The notes: a model not told the origin generated them from the sequence alone. DNA of 64,000 bases from Ornithinimicrobium cavernae (GCF_003121625.1 NZ_QDDJ01000005.1:124001-188000), one strand, 5' to 3'; positions 53,509 to 64,000 are shown, counted from the first letter of the stretch. Made by a program: numbers and translations.

Positions 53509-55338
53509 ATGTCGACCCCTCCCACTGCCGAGTCCCTGCCGCTGGCTCCGGGTGAGGGCGCGTCCCAGGAGGTCTGGGAAGCCGCTGTCGCCGCGGTGCT
53601 CCGCAAGAGCGGTCGACTCACGGGCGCGGATCCGGACTCCGCGGCCTGGGGCGCCCTGACGCGGACCACGCTGGACGGCATCCCCGTGCTGCCGCTGGGC
53701 ACCCCACAGACCGCCGCCGAGGTGCCCGACACCGGCTTTCCGGGTCAGGCCCCGTTCACCCGCGGTGCCACGGCGACCAGGCCGTTCGGCGCGTGGGACA
53801 TCCGGGCCAGGTTCGAGGACCCGGACGCCGAGCTGACGGCGCAGCACGTGACCGAGGACCTCGAGAACGGCGTCACGTCCCTCTGGCTCGTGCTCGGTGA
53901 GGCGGGCATCGCCATCGAGTCCCTCGACACCGTGCTCGAGCCGGTGCTGCTCGACCTCGCGCCGGTCGTGCTGGACGCCCCCGAGCAGCCTGTGCGCGCG
54001 GCCTCGGAGTTCGTCCGGCACCTGGTCCACCGGGGTGTCCAACCCGCCCCCGGCACCAACCTCGGCGCCAACCCGATCGGCCACCGCGACAAGCGCCCGA
54101 TGGCCAAGGAGGTCGTGCGCGACGTCGCCGACCTGGCCGTGCGTGAGGGTCTGCGGGCGATCACGGTCGACGGCACCGCCGTCCACGACCGGGGCGGCTC
54201 CGACCTGCAGGAGCTGGCCTACACGATCGCGGCCGGCGCGGAGTACCTGCGCCTGCTGGCCCAGGCGGGACACGACCCCAGCACTGCTGCCGGACTGATC
54301 GAGTTCCGGTATGCCGCAACGGCGGAGCAGTTCCCGACCATCGCCAAGTTCCGGGCCGCACGACGGCTCTGGGCGCGGGTGCTCGAGCTGAGCCACGTCG
54401 AGCCGGAGCTCCGCGGGCAGTCCCAGCACGCGGTCACGTCGCGGCCGATGATGACCCGCTACGACCCCTACGTGAACATGCTGCGCACCACGGTCGCGGC
54501 CTTCTCCGCCGGCGTCGGGGGAGCCGCGGCAGTGACCGTGCTGCCGTTCGACGAGCCGCTCGGCCTGCCCGAGTCGTTCAGCCGCCGGATCGCCCGCAAC
54601 ACCTCCAGCCTGCTGGTCTCGGAGTCGCACGTCGCAGAGGTCACCGACCCGGCCGGGGGGTCGCACGCCGTCGAGCGACTCACCGAGGACCTGGCGGTGG
54701 CCGCCTGGGACCTGTTCACCCGGGTCGAGGAGACCGGCGGCCTGATCCACGACCTGAAGGACGGCAGCTGGGACCGGGCCATCGCCGAGGTCGTCAGCAG
54801 GCGCCGGGCGCAGGTGGCCCGGCGCGAGCGTCCCCTCACCGGCCTCAGCGAGTTCCCCCAGGTCGCCGAGACGCTGCCGCAGCGCCGCGCCTACCCGGTC
54901 CCCCGGGACGTGGTGCGCAACGGTGCCGACTTCGAGGCCATGCGTGACCAGCCCGCGACGACCCCGGTCCTCGTGGCCACGATGGGGACTGTCGCCCAGC
55001 ACACCGCCCGAGCCACCTTCCTGACCAACCTGCTGACCGCGGGCGGCATCACCGCCCGCACCATCGGTGCCACGGCGGACGTCGAGGAGGTGCTCGCCGC
55101 CTATCGCGGTGAGGCCGTCGTCGCGCTGGCCGGGGCGGACAGGGCCTATGCGGACTGGGGCGCCGACCTGGTGACGGCCCTGCGGGCAGCGGGTGCCCAG
55201 CACGTCGTCCTGGCCGGCGCACCGGTCGACGGCGTCGAGGTCGACGACCACGCGGCCCTGGGCCTGGACGCCCTGGCGTTCCTGCACCGCACCCGGGAGC
55301 GACTCGGCGTCGGCACGAGCACGGAGGTGGCGCAGTGA
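53509..55338 (+). CDS. mutA: Methylmalonyl-CoA mutase small subunit
   Basis: A 609-residue small subunit, the non-catalytic partner of the B12 enzyme. It has the mutase TIM-barrel core ([40 protein letters not shown], about residues 305-324; [20 protein letters not shown]) and a C-terminal flavodoxin-like domain. That domain lacks the DxHxxG cobalamin motif found in MutB, as expected for the small chain. ATG 53509 appears leaderless. The stop overlaps the mutB GTG (GTGA). Confidence 0.94.
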   Translation: MSTPPTAESLPLAPGEGASQEVWEAAVAAVLRKSGRLTGADPDSAAWGALTRTTLDGIPVLPLGTPQTAAEVPDTGFPGQAPFTRGATATRPFGAWDIRARFEDPDAELTAQHVTEDLENGVTSLWLVLGEAGIAIESLDTVLEPVLLDLAPVVLDAPEQPVRAASEFVRHLVHRGVQPAPGTNLGANPIGHRDKRPMAKEVVRDVADLAVREGLRAITVDGTAVHDRGGSDLQELAYTIAAGAEYLRLLAQAGHDPSTAAGLIEFRYAATAEQFPTIAKFRAARRLWARVLELSHVEPELRGQSQHAVTSRPMMTRYDPYVNMLRTTVAAFSAGVGGAAAVTVLPFDEPLGLPESFSRRIARNTSSLLVSESHVAEVTDPAGGSHAVERLTEDLAVAAWDLFTRVEETGGLIHDLKDGSWDRAIAEVVSRRRAQVARRERPLTGLSEFPQVAETLPQRRAYPVPRDVVRNGADFEAMRDQPATTPVLVATMGTVAQHTARATFLTNLLTAGGITARTIGATADVEEVLAAYRGEAVVALAGADRAYADWGADLVTALRAAGAQHVVLAGAPVDGVEVDDHAALGLDALAFLHRTRERLGVGTSTEVAQ

Positions 55339-57518
55339 GCATCCCGAAGTCTTTCGCCGGGTTCCCCCTGAACAGTCAGCACCCCACCCCACCCGACCCC
55401 GCGGCATACCACCAGGCTGTCGCCGACACCCAGCCGTGGGCCGCCCCGGAGGGGATCGACGTCAAGCCCCTCTACACCGCTGCAGACCTGGCCGGGTTGG
55501 ATGCGCTCGACACCTACCCGGGTCTCGCGCCGTTCCTGCGCGGACCCTACCCGGGGATGTACGCCACCCAGCCGTGGACGGTCCGGCAGTATGCCGGGTT
55601 CTCCACCGCCGAGGAGTCCAACGCCTTCTACCGCCGCAACCTGGCCGCCGGGCAGAAGGGGCTGTCGGTCGCCTTCGACCTGGCCACCCACCGCGGCTAC
55701 GACTCCGACCACCCGCAGGTGCGCGGCGACGTCGGCATGGCCGGGGTGGCGATCGACTCGATCTATGACACCCGCACCCTGTTCGACGGCATCCCGCTGG
55801 ACCAGATGAGCGTGTCGATGACGATGAACGGTGCCGTGCTGCCGGTGCTGGCGCTCTATATCGTCGCGGGCGAGGAGCAGGGCGTCGCGCCGGAGCAGCT
55901 GTCCGGGACCATCCAGAACGACATCCTCAAGGAGTTCATGGTCCGCAACACCTACATCTACCCGCCGGCGCCGTCGATGCGCATCATCGGCGACATCTTC
56001 CAGTACACCGCCGCGAGGATGCCGCGGTTCAACTCGATCTCGATCTCCGGCTACCACATCCAGGAGGCCGGCGCCACGAACGACCTCGAGCTGGCCTACA
56101 CGCTGGCCGACGGGGTCGAGTACCTCCGCGCCGGGCTGGACGCCGGGCTCGACATCGACGCCTTCGCCCCGCGGCTGTCCTTCTTCTGGGCGATCGGGAT
56201 GAACTTCTTCATGGAGGTCGCCAAGATGCGGGCGGCCCGGGCGCTGTGGGCGCGGTTGGTCAACGACTTCAACCCACAGAACCCCAGGTCGCGCTCGCTG
56301 CGCACGCACAGCCAGACCTCCGGCTGGTCCCTGACCGCGCAGGACGCCTACAACAACGTGCAGCGCACGGCGATCGAGGCCATGGCAGCGACCCAGGGAC
56401 ACACCCAGTCCCTGCACACCAACGCCCTGGACGAGGCGATCGCCCTGCCGACCGACTTCTCCGCGCGGATCGCCCGCAACACCCAGCTGCTGATCCAGCA
56501 GGAGACCGGGACCACCGAGATCATCGACCCGTGGGGCGGCTCCTACTACGTCGAGCGGCTCACCCACGACCTGGCCGCCCGCGCCTGGGCGCACATCCAG
56601 GAGGTCGAGGCCGCCGGCGGCATGACCAAGGCCATCGAGGAGGGCATCCCCAAGATGCGCATCGAGGAGTCGGCCGCGCGCACCCAGGCGCGCATCGACT
56701 CCGGCCAGCAGGCCGTCATCGGCGTCAACACCTACCAGGTGAGCGACGAGGAGCCCTTCGAGGTGCTCAGGGTGGACAACGACGCGGTGTATGCCGCTCA
56801 GCTGGCCAAGCTGGAGCGGTTGCGTGCCGAGCGGGACCAGTCCGCGGTGGACACCGCGCTGCACGCGCTGCGCGCGAGCGCCGAGCAGGGCGGCGGCACG
56901 GACGGCTCGCTCGACGGCAACCTGCTGGCGCTCTCCGTGGACGCCGCCCGGGCCAAGGCCACGGTCGGGGAGATCTCGCACGCGCTGGAGCAGGCCTACG
57001 GTCGGCACCGCGCGGTGATCCGTACCATCTCGGGCGTGTACCGCCAGGAGGCCGGGGGAGCCGGCAACGTCGAGCAGGTCGTCGCCGCGACCGAACGGTT
57101 CGAGGCCGCCGAGGGTCGCCGTCCGCGCATCCTGGTCGCCAAGATGGGCCAGGACGGGCACGACCGCGGCCAGAAGGTCATCGTCACCGCGTTCGCCGAC
57201 ATGGGCTTCGACGTCGACGTGGGTCCGCTGTTCTCCACGCCGGAGGAGGTCGCCCAGCAGGCGGTCGACGCCGACGTGCACGTGGTCGGTGTCTCCTCCC
57301 TGGCCGCCGGGCACCTGACGCTGCTGCCCGCCCTGCGCCGGTCCCTGGCCGACCTGGGCCGGGAGGGCATCATGGTCGTCATCGGTGGGGTGATCCCGCC
57401 GGACGACGTGGCGTCCCTGCGCGAGATGGGGGCGGCCGAGGTGTTCCTGCCCGGGACGGTCATCGCGGACAGTGCGCTGTCGTTGCTGGAACGGCTCAGC
57501 GCGAACCTCGGGCACTGA
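55335..57518 (+). CDS. mutB: Methylmalonyl-CoA mutase large (catalytic) subunit
   Basis: A 727-residue adenosylcobalamin enzyme converting methylmalonyl-CoA to succinyl-CoA. The barrel has [20 protein letters not shown] (about residues 80-99), [38 protein letters not shown] and [12 protein letters not shown]; the C-terminal B12 domain has [20 protein letters not shown] (about 598-617) with the cobalt-ligand His. GTG 55335 overlaps mutA, and TGATG overlaps meaB. This completes the propionyl-CoA route that begins with the carboxylase genes. Confidence 0.97.
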   Translation: MSIPKSFAGFPLNSQHPTPPDPAAYHQAVADTQPWAAPEGIDVKPLYTAADLAGLDALDTYPGLAPFLRGPYPGMYATQPWTVRQYAGFSTAEESNAFYRRNLAAGQKGLSVAFDLATHRGYDSDHPQVRGDVGMAGVAIDSIYDTRTLFDGIPLDQMSVSMTMNGAVLPVLALYIVAGEEQGVAPEQLSGTIQNDILKEFMVRNTYIYPPAPSMRIIGDIFQYTAARMPRFNSISISGYHIQEAGATNDLELAYTLADGVEYLRAGLDAGLDIDAFAPRLSFFWAIGMNFFMEVAKMRAARALWARLVNDFNPQNPRSRSLRTHSQTSGWSLTAQDAYNNVQRTAIEAMAATQGHTQSLHTNALDEAIALPTDFSARIARNTQLLIQQETGTTEIIDPWGGSYYVERLTHDLAARAWAHIQEVEAAGGMTKAIEEGIPKMRIEESAARTQARIDSGQQAVIGVNTYQVSDEEPFEVLRVDNDAVYAAQLAKLERLRAERDQSAVDTALHALRASAEQGGGTDGSLDGNLLALSVDAARAKATVGEISHALEQAYGRHRAVIRTISGVYRQEAGGAGNVEQVVAATERFEAAEGRRPRILVAKMGQDGHDRGQKVIVTAFADMGFDVDVGPLFSTPEEVAQQAVDADVHVVGVSSLAAGHLTLLPALRRSLADLGREGIMVVIGGVIPPDDVASLREMGAAEVFLPGTVIADSALSLLERLSANLGH

Positions 57519-58495
57519 TGGCCATCGACGCCGCAGCGCTGGCGCGCGAGGTGGTCGCGGGCAACCGCACCGCGCTCGCCCGGGCGATCACCCTGGTGGA
57601 GTCCCGCCGGCCCGACCACCGTGACAGCGCGCGTGAGCTGATGGCCGGGCTCGCCCCGCACGCCGGCGGCGCGGTCCGGGTCGGCATCTCCGGGGTGCCG
57701 GGCGTCGGCAAGTCGACCTTCATCGAGGCGCTCGGCACCTGGCTCATCGGTCAGGGCAAGCGCGTCGGGGTGCTCGCCGTCGACCCCTCCAGCGTCCGTA
57801 CCGGAGGCTCGGTCCTGGGCGACAAGACCCGGATGGGGCAGCTCTCAGCCAGCCCCTCGGCATACATCCGTCCCTCGCCGAGCGCCGGGACCCTGGGTGG
57901 CGTCGCGCGAGCCACGGCGCAGTCGATCACCGTCCTGGAGGCCGCCGGGTTCGACGTGGTCCTGGTCGAGACGGTCGGCGTCGGGCAGTCCGAGGTCACC
58001 GTCGCCGGGATGGTCGACACCTTCCTCTTCCTGACCATCGCGCGCACCGGCGACCAGCTGCAGGGCATCAAGAAGGGGATCCTCGAGCTGGCCGACGTCG
58101 TCGCCGTCAACAAGGCCGACGGCGACCGGGTCCGCGAGGCCGAGGTGACCGCCAAGGACCTGGCCGGGACGCTGCGCCTGGTCTACGCCGGCACCCACTC
58201 GTGGGTGCCGCCCGTGCTGACCTGCTCGGCGGTGGAGCAGACCGGGGTCGACACCGTCTGGCACCGGATCCTGCGGCACCGCGAGTTCCTGGGCCGTCGT
58301 GGCCTGGCGGACAAGCGGGCCAGCCAGCAGATGGAGTTCACCTGGGCGCTGGTGCGCGACGAGCTGGCCACGCGGCTGGCCGCGAGTGAGTCGGTGGCGC
58401 GCGTGCGCGACGAGGTGCGGGAGCAGGTGATCGCCGGCGAGCTGACCGCGGTGAGCGCCGCCGACCTGATCCTGGCCGCCTACGACCGCGGCTGA
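57518..58495 (+). CDS. meaB: MeaB/ArgK-type GTPase chaperone of methylmalonyl-CoA mutase
   Basis: A 325-residue P-loop GTPase that guards and repairs B12 loading of the mutase. It has Walker A VGISGVPGVGKSTFIEALG (about residues 52-70), VLAVDPSSVRTGGSVLGDKT, the VLVETVGVGQSEV segment, NKADGDRVREAEVTAKDL with the NKxD base-recognition motif, and a C-terminal helical dimer region. ATG 57518 overlaps the mutB stop (TGATG). It ends the mutA-mutB-meaB operon. Confidence 0.95.
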   Translation: MAIDAAALAREVVAGNRTALARAITLVESRRPDHRDSARELMAGLAPHAGGAVRVGISGVPGVGKSTFIEALGTWLIGQGKRVGVLAVDPSSVRTGGSVLGDKTRMGQLSASPSAYIRPSPSAGTLGGVARATAQSITVLEAAGFDVVLVETVGVGQSEVTVAGMVDTFLFLTIARTGDQLQGIKKGILELADVVAVNKADGDRVREAEVTAKDLAGTLRLVYAGTHSWVPPVLTCSAVEQTGVDTVWHRILRHREFLGRRGLADKRASQQMEFTWALVRDELATRLAASESVARVRDEVREQVIAGELTAVSAADLILAAYDRG

Positions 58496-58610
58496 GTCCC
58501 GGCCGCTCCGCGAGGCGTGACACGTGCCCGGGGTCTACCCACGATCCGGGCCTGCGATGGGTAGACGTCGTGCACGTGCCGGCGACTGTCCCGGCCTGGC
58601 CGGCCTGCGG

Positions 58611-58616
58611 TAACCT
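58611..58616 (+). promoter_or_regulatory. -10 box of the leuS leader transcript
   Basis: TAACCT lies 6 bases before the leader-peptide ATG at 58623, the same spacing as at birA. The leader would be translated from the first bases of the mRNA. Confidence 0.6.
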
Positions 58617-58622
58617 GACCAC

Positions 58623-58661
58623 ATGCGCTGTATGACGCTCCTTCTTATGCAGCCGCGCTGA
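58623..58661 (+). CDS. Leucine-rich leader peptide of the leuS attenuator
   Basis: A 12-codon ORF, ATG to TGA, encoding [12 protein letters not shown]. Three consecutive Leu codons (CTC CTT CTT, 58638-58646) include two CTT, a codon seldom used in this GC-rich window. The frame ends within the left arm of the first stem. It matches the design of ribosome-mediated attenuation: when charged Leu-tRNA is scarce the ribosome would stall at these codons. Confidence 0.75.
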   Translation: MRCMTLLLMQPR

Positions 58662-58713
58662 GCGCCCGACACGAGCCAGCGCGGCTGACCCCTCCTGGGC
58701 GAGGGGCTTTTTT
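58650..58713 (+). terminator. Attenuator: stem plus U-tract terminator before leuS
   Basis: Stem I pairs 58650-58660 with 58677-58687 (perfect 11 bp). Two bases later, CCCCTC (58689-58694) pairs with GAGGGG (58701-58706), followed by six T (58708-58713), a clear Rho-independent terminator. A further alternative pairing (GCTGAC 58684-58689 with GTCAGC 58716-58721) spans the terminator and could compete with it. Which pairing is the antiterminator is not resolved by eye. Confidence 0.75.
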
Positions 58714-58749
58714 GTGTCAGCAGCCAGCAGGCACCTACCCGAGGACGAG

Positions 58750-61626
58750 ATGACGACCGACAGCACGAGCGACACGAGGGCCAGCGAGACCCCGCACCGT
58801 TACACGGCGGAGCTGGCCAACCAGATCGAGGACGCGTGGCAGGACCGGTGGGAGCGCGAGGGGACCTTCCACTCGGCCAACCCGGCCGGACCCTGGGCCG
58901 AGCCCGACGACCCGCGCCTGGGCCGTGGCCACGTCATGGTGATGGACATGTTCCCCTACCCCTCGGGTGCGGGACTGCACGTGGGGCACCCGCTGGGGTT
59001 CATCGCCACCGACGTCTTCAGCCGCTACCAGCGCACCACCGGGCGCAACGTCCTGCACACCATGGGCTTTGACGCCTTCGGCCTGCCGGCCGAGCAGTAT
59101 GCCGTGCAGACCGGTCAGCACCCTCGCGTCACCACCGAGGCCAACATGGTGACGTACCGCCGGCAGCTGCGGGCCCTGGGGATGGGGCACGAGCAGCGCC
59201 GCTCCATCGAGACGATCGACCCGGACTTCTACCGGTGGACCCAGTGGATCTTCCTGCAGATCTTCAACTCCTGGTATGACGAGTCGGCAGTCCGCGCGGA
59301 CGGCCAGCTGGGTGCGGCGCGGCCGATCAGCGAGCTGGTGGCCCAGTTCGCCGCGGGCGACCGCCTGACGCCGACGGGGCAGCCGTGGGCCCAGCTGACC
59401 CCGACCGAGCGCGAGCAGGTGCTGGCCGAGCACCGGCTGGCCTACGTCTCCTCGGCGCCGGTCAACTGGTGCCCCGGGCTGGGCACCGTGCTGTCCAACG
59501 AGGAGGTCACCAACGAGGGCAAGTCCGAGCGCGGCGACTTCCCGGTCTTCAAGCGCAACCTGAGCCAGTGGAAGATGCGGATCACCGCCTACGCCGACCG
59601 GCTGATCGACGACCTGGACCGGTTGGACTGGCCCGAGAAGATCAAGATCCAGCAGCGCAACTGGATCGGGCGCAGCCAGGGCGCCAACGTCTCGTTCCCG
59701 GTCGTGGGCCACGACGAGCAGATCATGGTCTTCACCACCCGCCCGGACACCATCTTCGGTGCGACCTTCATGGTCCTCGCTCCCGAGCACCCGCTGCTGG
59801 AGCACATCGTCCCGGAGACCCACCGCGAGGATGTGGCGGCCTACCGCCGCCAGGCCTCGACCAAGTCCGACCTGGAGCGGCAGGCCGACACCAAGGCCAA
59901 GACCGGTGTGTTCACCGGTGCGCACGCGATCAACCCGGCCACCGGCGAGGCCATCCAGGTCTGGGTCGCCGACTACGTCCTGATGGGCTACGGCACCGGC
60001 GCGATCATGGCCGTCCCCGGACAGGACGAGCGCGACTGGGCCTTCGCCACGGCATACGACCTGCCCAGGATCCGCACCGTGCACCCGCCCGAGGGCCACC
60101 CCGAGGACGAGGCCTTCACGGGTGAGGGCCCGGCGATCAACTCGGCCAACGAGGAGATCGACCTCAACGGCCTCCCGGTGGACGAGGCCAAGGCCGCAAT
60201 CATCGAGTGGCTGGCGGACCGTGGCCTGGGCGAGGGCACCATCACCTACCGCCTGCGCGACTGGCTGTTCAGCCGGCAACGCTACTGGGGCGAGCCGTTC
60301 CCGATCGTCTGGGACGAGGACGGTGTCGCGCACGCGCTGCCGGACGACCAGCTGCCGCTGACGCTGCCGGACGTGCCGGACTACAGCCCGCGCACCTTCG
60401 ACCCGCAGGACGCCGAGTCGATGCCCGAGGCGCCGTTGGCCCGCGCCACCGAGTGGGTCGAGGTCGAGCTGGACCTGGGCGACGGCCCCCGGCGGTATCG
60501 CCGCGACACCAACACGATGCCCAACTGGGCCGGATCCTGCTGGTACCACCTGCGCTACCAGGACCCCGAGAACAAGGAGGCCCCGGTCGACCCGGACGTC
60601 GAGGCCTACTGGATCGGGGCGCGCGAGCAGCCGGTCGCCGGTGCTCCCGAGGGGTCCCGCGACCCCGGCGGTGTCGACCTGTACATCGGCGGTGCCGAGC
60701 ACGCGGTGCTGCACCTGCTGTACTCCCGGTTCTGGCACAAGATCCTGCACGACCTGGGCTACGTCAGCAGCGAGGAGCCGTTCCGCCGACTGATCAACCA
60801 GGGCATGATCGAGGCCTACGTCTACCGCGACCACCGCGGGCAGCCGGTCCCGGCCGAGGAGGTCGAGGAGGTCATCTCCGAGACGGGCGACCCGGCATAC
60901 ACCTGGAACGGCCAGCCGGTCGTCAAGGAGCACGGCAAGATGGGCAAGTCCCTGAAGAACGTCGTGACCCCGGACGAGATGCGCGCCCAGTACGGCTCGG
61001 ACACCTTCCGGGTGTACGAGATGTCGATGGGCCCGCTGGAGCAGTACCGCCCCTGGGAGACCCGCGCGGTCGTCGGCTCACAGCGCTTCCTGCAGCGGCT
61101 GTGGCGCAACGTGGTCGACGAGGAGACCGGCGAGGTGACGGTCTCCGACGAGCCGCTGGACGAGCCGACCGCGCGGCTGCTGGCCAGGACGGCGGACGGT
61201 GTCAGGACCGACTTCGAGAACCTGCGGGTGAACACGGCCGTCGCGAAGATGATCGAGTTCAACAACCACCTGACCAAGCTGGACCGGGTGCCCCGCGCGG
61301 CGATCGAGCCGCTGGTGCAGATGGTCGCGCCGGTCGCCCCGCACCTGGGTGAGGAGCTGTGGTCCCGGCTGGGCCACGAGGGGTCGCTGGCCTACGAGCC
61401 GTTCCCGGAGGCCGACCCGGCCCTGCTGGTCGAGGAGACCGTCACCTGCGTGGTGCAGGTCAAGGGAAAGGTGCGCGACCGGCTCGAGGTGGCCCCGGAC
61501 ATCGGTGAGGACGAGCTGCGCGAGCTGGCGCTGGGCACCGTGCGGATCCGGGAGCTGCTCGGTGACGCGGAGCTGCGGACCGTGATCGTCCGGGCCCCGA
61601 AGCTGGTCAACATCGTGCCGGCCTGA
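58750..61626 (+). CDS. leuS: Leucyl-tRNA synthetase
   Basis: A 958-residue class I synthetase that charges tRNA-Leu. The HIGH-type motif is [15 protein letters not shown] (about residues 75-89), the CP1 editing domain follows ([20 protein letters not shown]), the zinc/leucine-specific region has [19 protein letters not shown], and the KMSKS-type loop is [19 protein letters not shown] (about 730-748). ATG 58750 has GAGGA just upstream. It is preceded by the leucine leader peptide and terminator, so I infer that leucine supply controls its transcription. Confidence 0.97.
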   Translation: MTTDSTSDTRASETPHRYTAELANQIEDAWQDRWEREGTFHSANPAGPWAEPDDPRLGRGHVMVMDMFPYPSGAGLHVGHPLGFIATDVFSRYQRTTGRNVLHTMGFDAFGLPAEQYAVQTGQHPRVTTEANMVTYRRQLRALGMGHEQRRSIETIDPDFYRWTQWIFLQIFNSWYDESAVRADGQLGAARPISELVAQFAAGDRLTPTGQPWAQLTPTEREQVLAEHRLAYVSSAPVNWCPGLGTVLSNEEVTNEGKSERGDFPVFKRNLSQWKMRITAYADRLIDDLDRLDWPEKIKIQQRNWIGRSQGANVSFPVVGHDEQIMVFTTRPDTIFGATFMVLAPEHPLLEHIVPETHREDVAAYRRQASTKSDLERQADTKAKTGVFTGAHAINPATGEAIQVWVADYVLMGYGTGAIMAVPGQDERDWAFATAYDLPRIRTVHPPEGHPEDEAFTGEGPAINSANEEIDLNGLPVDEAKAAIIEWLADRGLGEGTITYRLRDWLFSRQRYWGEPFPIVWDEDGVAHALPDDQLPLTLPDVPDYSPRTFDPQDAESMPEAPLARATEWVEVELDLGDGPRRYRRDTNTMPNWAGSCWYHLRYQDPENKEAPVDPDVEAYWIGAREQPVAGAPEGSRDPGGVDLYIGGAEHAVLHLLYSRFWHKILHDLGYVSSEEPFRRLINQGMIEAYVYRDHRGQPVPAEEVEEVISETGDPAYTWNGQPVVKEHGKMGKSLKNVVTPDEMRAQYGSDTFRVYEMSMGPLEQYRPWETRAVVGSQRFLQRLWRNVVDEETGEVTVSDEPLDEPTARLLARTADGVRTDFENLRVNTAVAKMIEFNNHLTKLDRVPRAAIEPLVQMVAPVAPHLGEELWSRLGHEGSLAYEPFPEADPALLVEETVTCVVQVKGKVRDRLEVAPDIGEDELRELALGTVRIRELLGDAELRTVIVRAPKLVNIVPA

Positions 61627-61672
61627 GGGCTGGCACCGAGCTGAGGGGCTCCGTCGGACCTGAGGGCGTCCG

Positions 61673-62539
61673 TCAGAGTCTGGGGGCCACGGTCACGGCC
61701 AGCGTGCCCGGGCCGGTGTGCACGCCGGCGACCGCACCCAGCTCCACCAGGTCGACGCGTCCGCCCGCGGGCACGGCCTCGCGGAGCCGGTCCCGCAGGC
61801 CCTCGGCCTGAGCGGCCCACGCCAGGTGGTGCACGGCGATGTCGACGGCGTGGTCGGCCGGGACGGCTGCGACCGCCTCCAGGCACTTCTCCTCCAGCCG
61901 TGCCAGCGCCTTGGCCCGGGTGCGCACGCGCTCGGCGAGCTGCACCTCGCCGTCGGCCAGGGTGAGTAACGGCTTGATGGCCAGCGCCGAGCCGAGGAGC
62001 GCCTGGGCCGTCCCGACCCGACCGCCGCGCCGCAGGTGCTCGAGGGTGTCCACATAGAAGTAGGTCGACGCCGCAGCACACCGGGTCCGCGCGACCTCCG
62101 CGGCCTGCTCGGCGGAGGCGCCCGCGCGGGCGGCGTCGGCGGCAGCGGCAGCGGCGTAGCCCATCCCCATCCCCAGGATCCGCGAGTCGACCACGTGCAC
62201 GGACACCTCGTCCCGCACCGCCTCGGCGGCCAGCTGGGCAGCCTCGACGGTGCCGGAGATCTCCGCCGAGATCAGCACCGCGACGATCGAGTCGCAGCCG
62301 GTGCGCTCGGCGAGCTGCCGGAAGGCCACCACGAACTCGCCGGGGGCCGGACGGGAGGTGCCGACCTTCTCCTTCCCCGCCCGGAGCAGGTCGACAACCT
62401 CGTCCACGCTGATGTCGACGCCCTCGGCGAGCGTCCGCCTGCCGACCTGGACGTGGAGCGGGATCACCGTGACACCGGCCTCGTCGGCCAGCTCCGGGGT
62501 GAGGCAGGCGGTCGAGTCGGTCAGGACGGCAGTGGGCAC
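61673..62539 (-). CDS. DegV-family fatty-acid-binding protein
   Basis: A 288-residue DegV protein. It has the N-terminal TAVLTDSTACLTPELADEAG (about residues 3-22, including the DSTxxL motif), the SRPAPGEFVVAFRQLAE lipid-binding stretch, VHVVDSRILGMGMGYAAAAA and LEHLRRGGRVGTAQALLGS. DegV/FakB proteins bind a single fatty acid for kinase-dependent activation. No FakA is visible in the window. GTG 62539 is the only good start. It converges with leuS. Confidence 0.9.
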   Translation of the reverse strand: MPTAVLTDSTACLTPELADEAGVTVIPLHVQVGRRTLAEGVDISVDEVVDLLRAGKEKVGTSRPAPGEFVVAFRQLAERTGCDSIVAVLISAEISGTVEAAQLAAEAVRDEVSVHVVDSRILGMGMGYAAAAAADAARAGASAEQAAEVARTRCAAASTYFYVDTLEHLRRGGRVGTAQALLGSALAIKPLLTLADGEVQLAERVRTRAKALARLEEKCLEAVAAVPADHAVDIAVHHLAWAAQAEGLRDRLREAVPAGGRVDLVELGAVAGVHTGPGTLAVTVAPRL

Positions 62540-62730
62540 GGGTCCAGTCTCCCAGGAAGCAGGTCACCGGCTGACCAGGGGCGACCGGCTCTCCCGGGAG
62601 CAGCACATGCGCACTGCCACAGGTATGCCGTGGGCATGGGTGTCCACAGACCGAGCGGGCCGGGCAACGGTGTCCACAGCGGAGCCCGGTGGGCGTGGGC
62701 GCCGGGGTGATGCTGCCTAGCGTTGCCGTC

Positions 62731-63816
62731 ATGTCGGAGCAGGATCGGTTGGCTGCGCTGCTCGAGCGCACCACGCGGGAGCGCCGAGGAGGGGACGGCG
62801 TTGCCGGTGGAGGCTTGCGCGCGGGTGCGGAGATGTCCGCCGGTGAGGGGACGCCCGCTGGTGAGGGCATGCCCGCCCGTGCGGGGGTGCCATCCGAGGA
62901 GGACCGGGTCCCTTCCGGACGGGGGGAGGATCATCCGTCCGACCCCGCCGTCGTCACCGGCGGTGACTGGCTGCCGCCCGATCCCGGCCGCCACCGCTGC
63001 GAGCGGAGCAGCCCTCGGCTGCTCACCCTGCCGGGTCCGCTGCGTTCGGTGAACCTCTCTGTGCGTCCGGCGGCCGTCGTGGCCCTGATCGTCGTGGTGC
63101 TGGTCGCGGCCGCGGTCTTCGGGTTCCGCTGGTGGCGCGCCGAGCAGGGTAGCGAGCCGGTGCCGGTCGCCCCGCTGGCGGCGAGCGGGACACCACGGCC
63201 GGTCGCAGAGCCCGGGGGAGCGGGCGCGGGCGGGACCGCGGCAGGTTCGGCCGACAGCGCGGTCGTCTCCGCGGAGCCGTCCGCAGGAGTCGGTGCTGGG
63301 GCCGGATTGCCTCCCACGGCGGGTGCGACCACGGCCGCGGAGCAGGACCTGCTGGTGCACGTGGCTGGTGAGGTGGAGCGTCCCGGGGTGGTCCGGCTCG
63401 GCGGCGGAGCGCGTGTCCAGGACGCGGTGGACGCGGCGGGTGGTCTCGCGGCCGGTGCGGACACGAGCCGTCTCAACCTGGCTCGCCCGGTGGCAGACGG
63501 CGAGCGGATCTGGGTGCCGCGCCCCGGGGAGGAGGTGCCGGAGGTGGCCGACCCGGGAGGCGTGCCGGGAGCGTCGACCGGCGGACCGGCCGCGGCCGGC
63601 GACGACGCGGGCGGGGGCGGTGCTGCACCCATCAACATCAACACGGCCGACCAGGCCGTGCTCGAGGAGCTCCCGGGTGTGGGGCCGGTGACTGCCGCCG
63701 CCATCGTGCAGTGGCGCACGGAGCACGGTCAGTTCAGCACGGCGGACGAGTTGTTGGAGGTGAGTGGGATCGGGGAGGCGACCCTGGAGAAGCTGCGGCC
63801 GCACGTCACGCTGTGA
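62731..63816 (+). CDS. comEA: ComEA-like DNA-binding competence protein
   Basis: A 361-residue membrane protein. The N-terminal 100 residues are Gly/Pro-rich and cytosolic, one helix (VVALIVVVLVAAAVFGFRWW, about residues 112-131) follows, then a long Ala/Pro-rich linker, an SLBB domain (LLVHVAGEVERPGVVRLGGG) and a C-terminal helix-hairpin-helix pair (ININTADQAVLEELPGVGPV; LLEVSGIGEATLEKLRPHV). The protein captures DNA for ComEC. ATG 62731 has TAGCGT 7 bases before it. Its stop overlaps the comEC GTG. Confidence 0.92.
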   Translation: MSEQDRLAALLERTTRERRGGDGVAGGGLRAGAEMSAGEGTPAGEGMPARAGVPSEEDRVPSGRGEDHPSDPAVVTGGDWLPPDPGRHRCERSSPRLLTLPGPLRSVNLSVRPAAVVALIVVVLVAAAVFGFRWWRAEQGSEPVPVAPLAASGTPRPVAEPGGAGAGGTAAGSADSAVVSAEPSAGVGAGAGLPPTAGATTAAEQDLLVHVAGEVERPGVVRLGGGARVQDAVDAAGGLAAGADTSRLNLARPVADGERIWVPRPGEEVPEVADPGGVPGASTGGPAAAGDDAGGGGAAPININTADQAVLEELPGVGPVTAAAIVQWRTEHGQFSTADELLEVSGIGEATLEKLRPHVTL

Positions 63817-64000
63817 GGCCGCCAGCGGCGGGTCAGGCACGAGCCATCGACCGGCCTCGGGCAGAGGCCACGCTCCAGGGCGCAGCACCAGCGGTAACGG
63901 ACGCGGGTGCGGGTACGGGCACGGATACGACGTCTGGCGAGGCGGCGGGCGCGGCGCCGCGGCTCGATCTGCGCCTGCTAGTACCGGCCCTGACGGCGTG
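63813..64000 (+). CDS. comEC: ComEC/Rec2-type DNA channel, N-terminal fragment
   Basis: GTG 63813 overlaps the comEA stop (GTGA) and starts a frame open to the end of the window, about 62 residues. The first 45 are a disordered Ala/Gly/Thr region; the last ones, LDLRLLVPALTA, match the start of the first membrane helix in actinobacterial ComEC proteins. The rest is outside the window, so the call rests on gene order and this short stretch. Confidence 0.75.
   Translation, partial: MRPPAAGQARAIDRPRAEATLQGAAPAVTDAGAGTGTDTTSGEAAGAAPRLDLRLLVPALTA

Noticed and set aside
58617-58749. T-box riboswitch before leuS
   Set aside because: I see no stem I specifier loop or T-box core; the Leu-rich leader ORF plus terminator explains the region better.

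Overview
The window is a contiguous piece of a very GC-rich actinobacterial chromosome. Gene content points to an aerobic member of the Micrococcales, most likely Intrasporangiaceae-like; the family is inferred from content and order, and no 16S gene is present. It holds about 60 protein genes, mostly chromosomal housekeeping and catabolic genes. I see no tRNA, rRNA, transposase, integrase, phage or CRISPR locus. Many genes look leaderless, with a TAnnnT-type -10 box 6-7 bases before ATG or GTG, and I used this to choose several starts.

Layout. 1-10 kb: a conserved actinobacterial block (ThiF/TOMM-like protein, DUF5679, YgjP-type peptidase, Zincin_2-like protein, epimerase, moaE, YlbL-type PDZ/Lon protein, PPA1309 protein, UPF0182 protein). 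10-16 kb: rpsT, a CoA-binding protein, an F420-type oxidoreductase, a lone AbiEi-like protein and an NhaC-type antiporter, with several tandem or inverted repeats between them. 16-27 kb: biotin carboxylase/BCCP, an L-lactate regulon (FadR-type regulator, 27-bp operator, lldP, lldD), and a MerR-controlled acyl-CoA dehydrogenase/carboxylase pair that looks like branched-chain acid catabolism. 27-40 kb: secreted hydrolase, EamA transporter, Maf, DrrAB/PadR efflux, DinB, transglutaminase, DHFR-like, MerR, DUF885, PPOX and MOSC proteins. 40-51 kb: acyl-CoA carboxylase beta/epsilon, birA, enoyl-CoA hydratase, a two-component system, MFS transporter, threonine dehydratase, GtrA, purK and purE. 51-53.5 kb: a visibly less GC-rich segment with an exported RidA and a Tat-exported PLP enzyme, followed by tandem repeats. 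53.5-64 kb: mutA-mutB-meaB, an attenuator-controlled leuS, DegV, comEA and the start of comEC.

How the genes fit together. The biotin carboxylase/BCCP subunit, two carboxyltransferase beta subunits, an epsilon subunit, biotin ligase and methylmalonyl-CoA mutase with its MeaB chaperone form most of a propionyl-CoA to succinyl-CoA route. The acyl-CoA dehydrogenase and enoyl-CoA hydratase can feed it. Lactate use is a separate locally controlled unit.

The most striking observations are: (1) a two-gene unit that appears to export both a PLP enzyme and a RidA imine deaminase; (2) a short leader peptide with three consecutive Leu codons followed by a stem and a U-tract terminator before leuS; (3) perfect operator palindromes for the lactate and MerR units; (4) two unrelated 32-bp tandem arrays, one ending at the mutA promoter; (5) an MFS gene that seems to start at CTG within a CTGA overlap; and (6) a HEAT-repeat ORF that reads through a perfect 18-bp palindrome into the next conserved gene.
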